Shown here one piece after another: positions 8,854-17,045 of a DNA stretch of 40,106 bases; the first letter of the stretch is position 1, and the number at the start of each line of letters is the position of its first letter. The notes below the pieces were generated by a model. It was not told the origin of the DNA. It did no database searches and saw nothing but the letters and a program-made list of their open reading frames with translations. A program made the translations under genes and the position numbers. Source of the DNA: an uncultured Planctomycetaceae bacterium (lineage in GTDB: Bacteria > Planctomycetota > Planctomycetia > Pirellulales > UBA1268); assembly GCA_913052575.1 (NCBI GenBank), contig CAJXFK010000010.1, positions 1-40,106 on the forward strand. Reading direction: 5' to 3'.

Positions 8854-9595
8854 AGGTGCAGACGAAACAACTACTTTTAAATTGCCAATAGGTTGCATGT
8901 ACCACCATTAGATCACCGAATTGGATAGTTAATACCTATCTAGGCCCTGTCGACTCAAGCACTCCCCTTTTCTTCATCGCAATACTGCATGAGCTCTCAT
9001 AGCAAGAAAAAATGTCTTAGCAAACGATGCGTCAAAGAAAAAAGTGAGATGTTGGCAAGGAATTATTTCTGTAATTTATTTCCATGCTACTGAATAGGTT
9101 TTATCTCTACGGAATATCAAGTACTGCCATTGGTACGTTCAAGAGCGGGCATTCGTATTCGATTTACAACTATCGTTTCACAATATCCGGGATATATCTT
9201 CCAGCTGGAATCAACTGATTATCATTTAGTTTCATTCATAGCACCGTAGAGAACGAAGATCGTTCGAAAGCCACACGAAACTGTGTAAAAAGTTCCCGAA
9301 ATACTAAAAGTCCGTATGGCATAGACCCAAAGAGAATACCGCCCTCGGCAGCAATCTTCGGATGTGGATAACGTAAACAAATAAGTGCAAAACCCCTTTC
9401 CAAAACCCCTTTCTAAGCAATCAATTTCAGGACTTTTATTTGTCCAGCAGTTCCTGGCATCGGCTTTTAAGGAGAAATCCGCTTTCTAATCGAACGAATG
9501 GTGCATATCGTTCGTAAGAACATGAATGGCCACGGCAGTAAAAAACCAACAGCCAAAACCACTGCTCGAACTGGATGCTTGCGGAGGAATTTATA
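8854..9595. other. Gene-poor interval with repeated GAACGA dyads and a 13-bp direct repeat
   Basis: About 740 bp without a convincing gene; the one minus-strand frame at 9436-9630 lacks family features and overlaps the next gene's start. Visible structure: the dyad GAACGA-AGA-TCGTTC at 9251-9265, a related longer dyad CGAACGA...TCGTTCG at 9491-9514, and a tandem pair AAAACCCCTTTCC/AAAACCCCTTTCT around 9392-9417. The dyads could be operator sites for the small gene starting at 9596. Confidence 0.45.
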
Positions 9596-9925
9596 ATGAC
9601 ACGCGAAGAATTACTCACTCTTTGTGACAACTATGTTCATGATGAAAAAACACCCTTAGAATCCACCGGATTTGATCAGGATTCTTTGGCCCCGACGACG
9701 TCCATCATACATTGCTTTCGTGAAGCGGAGATATCCGCAGCCGAAATGCAATCTTTACTGGCTTATGTTTGTCAGTACCAGAATGATGAACTTGATTGGT
9801 CTGATGCCGACCGATTCTGTGACGCGTCCGACGGAGTAGGTAGGCTTGAAAACACGAAAAATACGGCATCTTGGATGACCGACGGCGGTTGTGAAAATCC
9901 GATCAAGAGTCGGCGGCCTCGATAG
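9596..9925 (+). CDS. Small hypothetical protein
   Basis: A 109-residue protein not recognised as a known family. The ATG at 9596 is preferred over the in-frame ATG at 9575 because a strong GGAGG site (9583-9587) lies 8 bases before it. The sequence is acidic in the middle (NDELDWSDADRFCDASDG) and basic at the end (NPIKSRRPR), with no signal peptide, membrane helix or metal-binding motif. The 24-residue AEISAAEMQSLLAYVCQYQ stretch looks helical. It stands alone: the next gene is convergent. The upstream region carries repeated dyads that may control it. The good ribosome-binding site is the main argument that it is expressed. Confidence 0.55.
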   Translation: MTREELLTLCDNYVHDEKTPLESTGFDQDSLAPTTSIIHCFREAEISAAEMQSLLAYVCQYQNDELDWSDADRFCDASDGVGRLENTKNTASWMTDGGCENPIKSRRPR

Positions 9926-10025
9926 CTTTGTCGTCGACCAATGATTACCCGCTTAGAACGGCTCATTGAAAACAAATTGTTTCCGTGCCGACAAAGTGTA
10001 GTCACTGGCAGATAAAATAATTCAG

Positions 10026-10436
10026 CTATGGAGCCTTTGTAAGAAGCCAGTCGGGAAGTTTTCTAATCTTTCCTTCAGGATCAACACAGACAACCAGTGT
10101 TTCACCAGTAGCAATTATTCGAGTGTCTCGAACTAGTTCATACGTGTGACGAATGCTCGCAGAGGTTACTTTCCCAACATATGTTCGCAGAAAGAGCATG
10201 TCATCGTATTCTGCGGCCGCCTGATAGCGACACGATGCTTCGGCAACAACCATAAAAAGACCTGCGTCCTCAAATGCTTTGTACGTGTAGCCTTGCGCTC
10301 GAAGCATCTCGGTACGCCCCATCTCAAAATATGTTAGATAGTTCGCGTGATGCACTCGTCGCTGACCGTCTGTTTCCTGATAACGCACCCGAATTGCAAT
10401 TTCATGAGAGTGACTAGAAACCGGTGATTGATGCAT
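10026..10436 (-). CDS. Acyl-CoA thioesterase, YbgC/4-hydroxybenzoyl-CoA thioesterase family
   Basis: A hotdog-fold thioesterase of 136 residues if started at the ATG at 10436 (MHQSPVSS); a longer frame begins at 10493 but adds 19 residues without family similarity. The active-site region VRYQETDGQRRVHHANYLTYF (residues 17-37, quoted in part: ETDGQRRVHHANYL) has the catalytic Asp23 and the HHANY motif of the 4HBT/YbgC family, followed by the long helix with MGRTEMLRAQG. Members hydrolyse small or aromatic acyl-CoAs; YbgC acts with the Tol-Pal system in proteobacteria, but no tol genes are nearby. The gene is divergent from the ACT-domain gene. Confidence 0.85.
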   Translation of the reverse strand: MHQSPVSSHSHEIAIRVRYQETDGQRRVHHANYLTYFEMGRTEMLRAQGYTYKAFEDAGLFMVVAEASCRYQAAAEYDDMLFLRTYVGKVTSASIRHTYELVRDTRIIATGETLVVCVDPEGKIRKLPDWLLTKAP

Positions 10437-10591
10437 TACAGCGACAAACCTCGTTAGAGATGAATGATAACGTGTCAGGATTATCATGCTCAATCTAAAG
10501 AAGTTAACAAGAGCATGCAGACATTTATTGACCAGTTTGGATTAAAAAGCCTATTCTGTACCGTATTGATTTACGCACGGAAGAAAAAGGT

Positions 10592-11095
10592 ATGACTAGC
10601 TTTAGTGACGCGGGTGAAGGCGCAGCGGTTGGCTTTGCAACTGCGCGTGGAAGAAACTGGCCAACATTGCGGCAATTCACCGTCTTCTTAGAAAATCGCG
10701 TTGGACAACTTGCTGAACTTGTTCGTCGATTTGCCGGTACGAGAGTACGCATTGTTGCCTTATCAATTAGCGACGCGGGTGAATGTGCTTTTGTTCGCTT
10801 TCTTCTGAGCCATCCTGAACAAGGGCGAGAAATTCTTGAACGTGCTGGACTCGCAATCATTGAGAGTGATTTAATTGGTGTGGAATTGCCTGATGATCCT
10901 CAACCACTGGTTCAGATCTGTACAGCTCTTCTTCAAGCTGAGATAAATATCATTCAGGCCTATCCAGTTCTCATGCGTCCCCGAGGGCGTCCAGTTGTAG
11001 CCCTTATGGTTGACAACACTGAAATGGGCCTGGAGACACTTGCTGCAAAAGGGTTTTCAATGATCACCGAAGGTGATCTGGATGATGATTCATAA
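10592..11095 (+). CDS. Double ACT-domain protein, probable amino-acid-binding regulator
   Basis: A 167-residue protein consisting of two ACT domains. The first (about residues 28-92) begins LRQFTVFLENRVGQLAELVR, the classic beta-loop-helix of the ligand-binding ACT motif with the G at the turn; the second (about 95-160) contains LVQICTALLQAEINIIQAYP. There is no catalytic domain, so it is a stand-alone ACT protein, a class that binds amino acids and regulates enzymes or transporters. An identical layout is common in planctomycetes. The ATG at 10592 directly follows an A/G-rich stretch (AGAAAAAGG) that is closer than ideal for a ribosome-binding site. Ligand and target are unknown. Confidence 0.8.
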   Translation: MTSFSDAGEGAAVGFATARGRNWPTLRQFTVFLENRVGQLAELVRRFAGTRVRIVALSISDAGECAFVRFLLSHPEQGREILERAGLAIIESDLIGVELPDDPQPLVQICTALLQAEINIIQAYPVLMRPRGRPVVALMVDNTEMGLETLAAKGFSMITEGDLDDDS

Positions 11096-11127
11096 TTGAA
11101 TGATCATCACGCAGCATATCAAGGGAC

Positions 11128-11664
11128 CTAAGTCTCCCCTTCGTCCAGAAACATTCCATCTGGAAGCCCCTGAACTTTGCGAACGACTACTCGCTGGATC
11201 GATTCCCAGGCGACGGCTTCAAGAGTAATAGAACCATCTGGCTCTTGACGCGCAAACAAAGCATGTGTCCCCTCTGACCACTTCCGCTCAAAGAATTGTG
11301 GTAAAATGGGTCGAGAGCTTCCGGCAATATGGAGTTCAACTTCCCCGCCATGTTCGAGTTCCTGCCAGAGCCGAGCTATAAGTCGTGCCGTTGGACTTTC
11401 AGTACTTCTTCCTGCCAGATTGCTGGCAACCAAATCATTTTCGACAGGAGGACCAAGGAGATCTATCGAGGAACTCTGAAGGCTTGAGACGTCGTTCACT
11501 ATCGCTGAACCCAGCGTACTGTCTTGATCCGATGGCTGTGAATTTGGAATGACCACCTTGATTCCGCATTTCGAACAGACTCCACCTTTCCCCGCGAGTT
11601 TAATTGGAACGGTTATACGATGATTATTCGGACACTGAAATGTAATAGTAGAAGATTCGACCAT
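11128..11664 (-). CDS. Zinc-ribbon protein of unknown function
   Basis: A 178-residue protein. Residues about 8-41 form a short zinc ribbon, FQCPNNHRITVPIKLAGKGG then VCSKCGIKVVIP: the second knuckle is CxxC, while the first is C-x3-H in place of the usual CxxC. The middle (about 42-90) is Ser/Asp-rich and probably disordered. The C-terminal half (about 90-178) is folded but unrecognised, starting with a helix LIARLWQELEHGGEVELHI and ending acidic. No signal peptide or TM helix is seen, so it is likely cytoplasmic. It is transcribed divergently from the zinc-ribbon membrane protein at 11868, which begins with the same kind of module. Confidence 0.7.
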   Translation of the reverse strand: MVESSTITFQCPNNHRITVPIKLAGKGGVCSKCGIKVVIPNSQPSDQDSTLGSAIVNDVSSLQSSSIDLLGPPVENDLVASNLAGRSTESPTARLIARLWQELEHGGEVELHIAGSSRPILPQFFERKWSEGTHALFARQEPDGSITLEAVAWESIQRVVVRKVQGLPDGMFLDEGET

Positions 11665-11867
11665 TTAAAATTACCATGACGAAAGATTAGGAACGACGCT
11701 CACATTACAACAGAAGCATGCCATCTCTACTTTACCCCCCCATTTTTGTAACGTAAAAAAAATCTATTTATTTTTAAATACAATTTACAAAGTCGACTCT
11801 AATAACGGCACAGAACGTACACCCCACTGAATACGATCCCGGCAACTACTCACTTTAGGTCTTCTCC
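11665..11867. promoter_or_regulatory. AT-rich divergent promoter region
   Basis: A 203-bp gap between two divergent zinc-ribbon genes. The centre (about 11750-11795) is very A/T-rich, with runs of A and T and a C-run (about 11736-11742) beside it, suitable for promoters in both directions. No strict -35/-10 pair could be assigned. Confidence 0.35.
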
Positions 11868-12545
11868 ATGGCAATTTCCGTTGTATGCACAAAATGCCAG
11901 GCACGCTTCAACGTCAGCGACAAATTTGCCGGACAAACTGGCCCTTGTCCAAAATGCAAGCAGCCGATCAAAATCCCAAAGGCAACGGGCGATGTCACAA
12001 TTCATGAGCCTTCGAAGCCTACAGAGTCATCACAATCTGGCCATATGCCGACTGCACCAATTGTGTTTAAAGAAGAGTCGTTCTCTCCTATCTCTGTAAC
12101 GATACTTCTTGTTGCAGGTGTACTCTTATTATTTGGAGCATACGCTTCCGGCAGAGTATTCAAGGTTGAAACTGGCCAACCGACTATACCTTTTCTTCTC
12201 CAGGCTCTAACAGCTTTCTTTGTCGCAATACCTTGCGCAAAGGTCGGGTACACCGTAATGCGAGACAAGGAACTTGAACCATATCGTGGCCGACCACTCG
12301 CTATTCGAGTTTTGGTTTGTAGCATGGTCTATGCAGCATTGTGGTACGTACGGGGAACAATTGGGATTGATAGCCCTGAGATATGGCAATGGACTTTTCT
12401 TGCTCCAGTATTCTTATTTATGGGTGGCTTGACTGCAGTCCTTAGCTTTGACATCGACTGGGGTGTTGGAGTGAGCCACTATTTTTTCTATGTAATCCTG
12501 ATAGCTTTAGTGAGATATCTAGCAGGATTACAACCACCCTTGTAA
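11868..12545 (+). CDS. Zinc-ribbon integral membrane protein
   Basis: A 225-residue protein. Residues 7-37 are a complete zinc ribbon: VCTKCQARFNVSDKFAGQTG followed by PCPKCKQPIKIPK, with two CxxC knuckles. A polar linker (about 40-72) is followed by about five hydrophobic segments: VTILLVAGVLLLFGAYA, FLLQALTAFFVAIPCA, LVCSMVYAALWYV, TFLAPVFLFMGGLTAVL and YFFYVILIALVRYLAGL. The zinc ribbon should face the cytoplasm. Function unknown; proteins with this N-terminal ribbon and variable C-termini are widespread in planctomycetes. It lies 48 bp before the HD phosphohydrolase gene on the same strand and may be co-transcribed with it. Confidence 0.75.
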   Translation: MAISVVCTKCQARFNVSDKFAGQTGPCPKCKQPIKIPKATGDVTIHEPSKPTESSQSGHMPTAPIVFKEESFSPISVTILLVAGVLLLFGAYASGRVFKVETGQPTIPFLLQALTAFFVAIPCAKVGYTVMRDKELEPYRGRPLAIRVLVCSMVYAALWYVRGTIGIDSPEIWQWTFLAPVFLFMGGLTAVLSFDIDWGVGVSHYFFYVILIALVRYLAGLQPPL

Positions 12546-12593
12546 ATACTGAGCAGGAAGTGCTTTAGATAGACCCAATGAATTCGAGATCGA

Positions 12594-13937
12594 ATGTCCT
12601 TTGCGAAACTCCAGGAACTGAAAACTATTCATGATGGCGGCGGTGTTCGGATTCCTCCGGACAAGACCGTTCCTCTAACACCTCGTGTTCGTAGATTACT
12701 GGACAGTTCGCCAGTAAGACGAATGGCAGCAGTGCGACAACTGGGTCTTGTTTCACTTGTTTACCCCGGGGCTGTGCACTCAAGGCTTGAGCATTCTCTT
12801 GGAGTTTATCGGCTCTCCCTTGAGTTTCTGTTGAGTTTACAAGGCGATGAGTGCTTTCGTGAAACTATTTCCGAGCAGGACGCCTCAGCTTTCTTAGTCG
12901 CTGCAATGCTTCACGATATCGGACATTGGCCATTTTGCCACCCTATCGAAGATATGGATTTGCCAGGGATACCACGACACGAGGAGCGAACATCCCTGCT
13001 CATCTCAACGGATGAAATTAAAAATCTTCTCAAGTCTGATTGGGGACTTTCAGCAGATCGCGTTGCTGAACTAATACTAGGATCCGCGACCGATCCATCT
13101 GGGAAGATAATTCATTCACTTCTCTCTGGACCAGTAGACGTCGATAAGATGGACTACCTAATGCGGGACAGCCTGCACGCCGGAGTACCATACGGCAGAC
13201 ACTTTGACCAAGACCGCTTACTCGCAAGCCTCTGCCTTGATGCGAACGGAGAATCACTCGCAATTACTGAAAAAGGAAAGACTGCGGCAGAACTTATGGT
13301 GTTTGCTCGCTACGTCATGTTCAGTGAGGTTTACTGGCACCATGCCGTACGATCGGCCACAGCAATGCTTCAGCGAGCTCTTTGGCTAAGTCGTGAAACG
13401 CTAGACATAAACCAATTAGTTCAATCGACAGAAGAATCATTTATTCAAAACATATGTCAGAAAAATGAGAATCCAGACATTCTAATGATTCGAAACGGCC
13501 TCTTTGGTCCGCAACGAAACCTTTTTAAACGGATCGCCGCATTTGATGCGAAATCTCACCCCATTCTCCATAAGACTCTAGCCGGACTCCCCTATAAAAA
13601 CCTTGTTCGAGTGTCTGATTGCTTCGCAAAACGACTAGCCAAAAAAACGAACTATGATATTAAGCACAATGAAATACTTTTAGACGCACCACCGAAACAG
13701 CGTGAAATTGAATTTAATTTACAAGTGCGTTGTCGTGATCAGTTTGGTCAAGGTGAGTATCGCTGGCGATCACTCACAGAAATCTCACCAGTCACGGAGT
13801 CCCTAGCACATCAACAATTCGATTGCCTAGTAAAACAAGTCCGCGTCTTCGGATCACACGACGCTTTTGCTGCTGTGCAGAACACAACTGGCCTCGAGGA
13901 AATTCTTCTCGAGGCCAGTAGTGATGCATTGGGGTAA
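12594..13937 (+). CDS. HD-domain phosphohydrolase (SAMHD1/dGTPase-like)
   Basis: A 447-residue metal-dependent phosphohydrolase. It contains the SAMHD1-like entry motif VHSRLEHSLGVYR (H62, H67), the HD doublet in AAMLHDIGHWPFCH (H107-D108) and the downstream ligand region GPVDVDKMDYLMRDS (D182-D187). The arrangement H...HD...D is that of the HD superfamily branch containing dNTP triphosphohydrolases; HSRLEHSLG and DVDKMDYL are typical. Members cleave dNTPs or other nucleotides, affecting nucleotide pools and phage resistance, but substrate is not readable from the sequence. The C-terminal 200 residues are helical and family-typical. It ends 12 bp before the convergent cytochrome gene, and a perfect inverted repeat lies in its last codons. 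Confidence 0.85.
   Translation: MSFAKLQELKTIHDGGGVRIPPDKTVPLTPRVRRLLDSSPVRRMAAVRQLGLVSLVYPGAVHSRLEHSLGVYRLSLEFLLSLQGDECFRETISEQDASAFLVAAMLHDIGHWPFCHPIEDMDLPGIPRHEERTSLLISTDEIKNLLKSDWGLSADRVAELILGSATDPSGKIIHSLLSGPVDVDKMDYLMRDSLHAGVPYGRHFDQDRLLASLCLDANGESLAITEKGKTAAELMVFARYVMFSEVYWHHAVRSATAMLQRALWLSRETLDINQLVQSTEESFIQNICQKNENPDILMIRNGLFGPQRNLFKRIAAFDAKSHPILHKTLAGLPYKNLVRVSDCFAKRLAKKTNYDIKHNEILLDAPPKQREIEFNLQVRCRDQFGQGEYRWRSLTEISPVTESLAHQQFDCLVKQVRVFGSHDAFAAVQNTTGLEEILLEASSDALG
13887..13919. terminator. Perfect 12-bp inverted repeat at the end of the HD gene
   Basis: ACTGGCCTCGAG (13887-13898) and CTCGAGGCCAGT (13908-13919) pair perfectly across a 9-base loop. The hairpin lies inside the final codons of the HD phosphohydrolase, 18 bases before its stop codon, between two convergent genes whose stops are only 12 bp apart. 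A bidirectional transcription stop shared with the coding sequence is the simplest reading; there is no U-run, so it would not be a classical intrinsic terminator. Confidence 0.5.
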
Positions 13938-13949
13938 ACAAAGAAAACT

Positions 13950-14309
13950 CTAAGGAAGTTTGCCTTCCTTAAAAATCTCACCATACGTGACACCCGATGG
14001 GCTTTTCTCTGACTCTACTTTCGCCAATGCCTGGCGAATCTTTTCTGGATTCTTCGCATCTTTTTTTCGATCCAGCAAAGCATCGAGGAGCTCACCGTAC
14101 GCATTCTTATTCTTTTTACTTTTTCCCTCATGACACAAATTGCACTTCGCCTTGGCAACTGCACCAGCATCAAGTTTACCGTTGTTTACATATACTTCTT
14201 TAAATTCATCATAGAACTGCTTCACAGCGAATGCTGGACTTGCAGAAACCAGAAAGGCTCCAACAAACGCCGCCAAGAATAATTTACTAAGCAATTGAAA
14301 TTTTCTCAT
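13950..14309 (-). CDS. Small secreted protein with one c-type haem motif
   Basis: A 119-residue protein. Residues 1-28 are a signal peptide (LFLAAFVGAFLVSASPAFA with cleavage after AFA). The mature part has one CxxCH motif, KCNLCHEGKS, at about residue 56, followed by lysine-rich segments (GKSKKNKNAYGELLDALL; RKKDAKNPEKI). One haem-binding motif in a protein this short points to a periplasmic mini-cytochrome c; the axial sixth ligand could not be assigned, and there is no clear Met in the second half. Proteins like this recur in planctomycetes. A good AAGGAG ribosome-binding site precedes the ATG at 14309. Electron partner unknown. Confidence 0.72.
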   Translation of the reverse strand: MRKFQLLSKLFLAAFVGAFLVSASPAFAVKQFYDEFKEVYVNNGKLDAGAVAKAKCNLCHEGKSKKNKNAYGELLDALLDRKKDAKNPEKIRQALAKVESEKSPSGVTYGEIFKEGKLP

Positions 14310-14441
14310 ATTCTATTTTCTCCTTACATATCACAAGATGGATACAACAGAATGCGTTCCATCTCAGCTGACAGTTTCAACAAACTTTTACAGTTTTTCT
14401 CTTTTAAATTTGTACTTTTCATACACCCCAAAAATAGGGCA

Positions 14442-14457
14442 CATTGTTTATACAATG
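14442..14457. promoter_or_regulatory. Palindrome upstream of the cytochrome gene
   Basis: CATTGT (14442-14447) and ACAATG (14452-14457) form a perfect dyad across TTAT, about 135 bp upstream of the cytochrome start in an A/T-rich stretch that should hold its promoter. It is a possible operator; its size is within chance expectation for such a region. Confidence 0.3.
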
Positions 14458-14530
14458 ACTTCAATTCAATAATATTACAGCAAAAAAATACTAGTGCTTC
14501 CGCAATGCCCTCTAAGCAATTCATTTCTTA

Positions 14531-14553
14531 CAATTGAGATTCGATCTCAATTG
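14531..14553. terminator. Perfect 10-bp inverted repeat after the kinase gene
   Basis: CAATTGAGAT (14531-14540) and ATCTCAATTG (14544-14553) pair perfectly around the triloop TCG. It lies 27 bases beyond the stop of the kinase gene (minus strand) and upstream of the cytochrome promoter. It could end the kinase transcript or act as an operator for the cytochrome; no long U-run follows in either direction. Confidence 0.5.
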
Positions 14554-14579
14554 AATTAACCCAAGTTCGTCCGTCAAAA

Positions 14580-16811
14580 CTATTCAATTACTGAAAACCC
14601 TTGATACTCCAACGGCTGTCCCGCTGAAGAATAGTCGATTTCAACCAAGTTACCGGCGCCATCAATTTTGCGAAAAATTCTTCCCCCCTCATATCTTCCC
14701 CGCTGATCAGTCCAATTAATCGCGCGCTGATATACCTCTGGTTCTGCCACCCCTACCTGCTCTAACAAAACAGCTGACTCTGGAATAATAAATCGACAAT
14801 GCTCCACAACAACTCGCAACTGAGGAACGTCGTCCTGCCCTGGCGCATCCTCAAGACGAGCAAATCCATCTTGGCAGACAAACGTTGCGTCACGAAGGTG
14901 AAGCTGTACATTAGTGGACACAAATGGAAATATGGACTTACTTCTTGCGGTAAGAAATCTTTGCTTAACTGTTACGCCGCCGCCAATCCAAGAAAGTGAC
15001 CATGCTGTAGATGACTCACAAACAAAACATGTCAGATCACCGTTTACTGTAGAATTTTCTATCTTGATAGTACTTTCTTTTTTCACGGCTGAGACTTGCT
15101 TCGATACATCCGAGTATGGCTCAACAGTTTTTCCGTTGTACTCGGAATCATTTTGTTGGCTTTGATCGAAAGCACGGATCCGTGCTAGAACCAACGCAGC
15201 CCCGTCTTCCGATAATTTTTCTTGAGTGGCAATGGGTATCGATGTAACCTTAATATTTTCACAAGTAAGCTGCCCCCCATTGGCAAGTTCAAAGATTGAT
15301 GAGTAGCCGGTACTGGTATCGGTATTTTCATGATCAACACGAACATCTACACCGTTTAGCATCAGGTGTCCGCCCTCAATAAAAAAGACCGAACCCTCTG
15401 CATTCATCACCGATTTCGAAGAAGGAGTAATCCGTAAGACGGGTCGTTTTCCTGCTTCGCCTCGTATCATTAATTTGATATCCGTCCTCAGATGGGTGCG
15501 GCCGATCTCATATTCTGAATCTCCAGTGAGTTCTATGACTCCTCCGTCTGCGAGATGGGTTACTGCTGCGGCAACAGTATCGAACTCATTATCTTGAACA
15601 GGCTGTGGGACAACACGAATTACCGCGGTATCACCGAGATTCTGGCGTTGATATTGATTCCCAGAGGCTTGCTTTTCTTTCAACCCGGGTGTGGGGACCA
15701 TCGCGGTCCAACACACAAGAGCAATAAACCCAACCACGGCAAGAAACCATGGCCAGTACGACACATCTGTTACGTTTCGAACAGACGAATTAGGTTCAAC
15801 AGCTGGTCGTGATACCGTAACATCAAAACCCTCTTCTTCTGCAATCGACAGTAATTCAAATTCAAGAGCCGCTGGATGCTGAAAGCGTTCCTCCGGACGC
15901 TTTGCCATCAATTTGTGAACAGCTGATGCCAGCCTACGAGGTGTCTCGGCCCTCATACTTGAAATCTCAGGTGGCGATTCCTGTTGATGCTGTAGTAGCT
16001 TTTGCACCATCGTGCCTTCAGCAAACGGTGCTCTACCAACTAGCATAAAAAACATCGTGCATCCCAACGAATACAGATCGCTACGAATATCAGCAGACCG
16101 TGCGTCCCTGGCTTGTTCTGGAGAAATATAGTCGAAGGTGCCGAGTGTTATTCCACTGACCGTGAGGTCCTGCTCGCCAGCAATATGCTGTAAACGGGCT
16201 AACCCCATGTCAACCAATTTCGCTCGACCTTCGGGTGTAAGAAGAATATTCGATGGCTTAATGTCACGATGTGTGACATCTCGGTGGCAAGCGTGATCCA
16301 ACGCTGCTGCAATTTGCATTGAGATATCTACAACGGCGGCAACTGTCAGAGGACCTCGCTGTCGGACTAAATCTCGAAGATTTGTACCTTCGATATATTC
16401 AAAAACAATGAAGTGCCATCCGTCACTTGATCCAACAGCATGTACTAAACCTATGTTCTCATGATTGAGCCTTGCTGCAGATTGCGCTTCATTCCGGAAA
16501 CGCTTTAGCATCTCTTCATCCGCCGACCGGTGGCCGGCTAATACTTTTACTGCAACCGTTCGATCAAGAGTAGTATCAAGTGCTTTAAAGACAGCTCCCA
16601 TACCACCACCACCAACAAATTTATTGAGGCGGTAGTCTCCAAGCTGGCGGCCTTCAAGAAGTTTCCCTAGCTCATTTACTGACTTTGGGACATGCGCTGC
16701 GGCATCCCCACCAGATAGCATTGTTGCATCTCCATCTTGAGGCCGATGCATTCCTGGGGCACTACGATCTGGCTTGTCTTCTAGAGCAGAATTTTCTTCA
16801 GCGTTTTCCAT
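14580..16811 (-). CDS. Membrane-anchored Ser/Thr protein kinase with a large extracytoplasmic domain
   Basis: A 743-residue receptor-like Hanks-type kinase if started at the ATG at 16811 (MENAEENS); the longer frame to 16874 would need a TTG. Kinase domain about residues 60-325: glycine loop VGGGGMGAVFKA (66-77), VAVK (K89), catalytic HRDIKPSN (181-188), DMG (201-203) in place of DFG, and GTFDYISPEQARD. One TM helix follows (about 353-373, WPWFLAVVGFIALVCWTAMV). The C-terminal 370 residues are outside the cytoplasm and contain repeated beta-rich segments (VIELTGDSEYEIG; GGHLMLNGVDVRV; IENSTVNGDLTCF) that resemble a right-handed beta-helix. It would sense an external signal and phosphorylate cytoplasmic targets. 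Such kinases are abundant in planctomycetes. Confidence 0.88.
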   Translation of the reverse strand: MENAEENSALEDKPDRSAPGMHRPQDGDATMLSGGDAAAHVPKSVNELGKLLEGRQLGDYRLNKFVGGGGMGAVFKALDTTLDRTVAVKVLAGHRSADEEMLKRFRNEAQSAARLNHENIGLVHAVGSSDGWHFIVFEYIEGTNLRDLVRQRGPLTVAAVVDISMQIAAALDHACHRDVTHRDIKPSNILLTPEGRAKLVDMGLARLQHIAGEQDLTVSGITLGTFDYISPEQARDARSADIRSDLYSLGCTMFFMLVGRAPFAEGTMVQKLLQHQQESPPEISSMRAETPRRLASAVHKLMAKRPEERFQHPAALEFELLSIAEEEGFDVTVSRPAVEPNSSVRNVTDVSYWPWFLAVVGFIALVCWTAMVPTPGLKEKQASGNQYQRQNLGDTAVIRVVPQPVQDNEFDTVAAAVTHLADGGVIELTGDSEYEIGRTHLRTDIKLMIRGEAGKRPVLRITPSSKSVMNAEGSVFFIEGGHLMLNGVDVRVDHENTDTSTGYSSIFELANGGQLTCENIKVTSIPIATQEKLSEDGAALVLARIRAFDQSQQNDSEYNGKTVEPYSDVSKQVSAVKKESTIKIENSTVNGDLTCFVCESSTAWSLSWIGGGVTVKQRFLTARSKSIFPFVSTNVQLHLRDATFVCQDGFARLEDAPGQDDVPQLRVVVEHCRFIIPESAVLLEQVGVAEPEVYQRAINWTDQRGRYEGGRIFRKIDGAGNLVEIDYSSAGQPLEYQGFSVIE

Positions 16812-17045
16812 TTTTCGACGGTAGCAACGAACTTCCTGAACGGCAACGGGCTTCGCATATTTCTTACCACGCAACGAGGCCTATGTGGCAAAAAAATGGT
16901 TGAATTGGTGCATAACGATGCATTTTGGCTCAAAACAGTACTCCTTGAAATTTCAGAAGCAAAGACGCCGCTCACCAATTATGATCTATCCCACAGAGTC
17001 ACTGTTATTACCGTTCGCTTTCAAATCCCTTCCAGGAGTTTTTTA

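Noticed and set aside
9251-9265. LexA/SOS box
   Set aside because: Spacing between GAAC and GTTC is 7 bases, not the 4 of Gram-positive-type boxes, and the downstream gene is not a repair gene.
9436-9630. Minus-strand 64-codon frame upstream of the small hypothetical gene
   Set aside because: No ribosome-binding site and no similarity; it overlaps the start of a better-supported gene.
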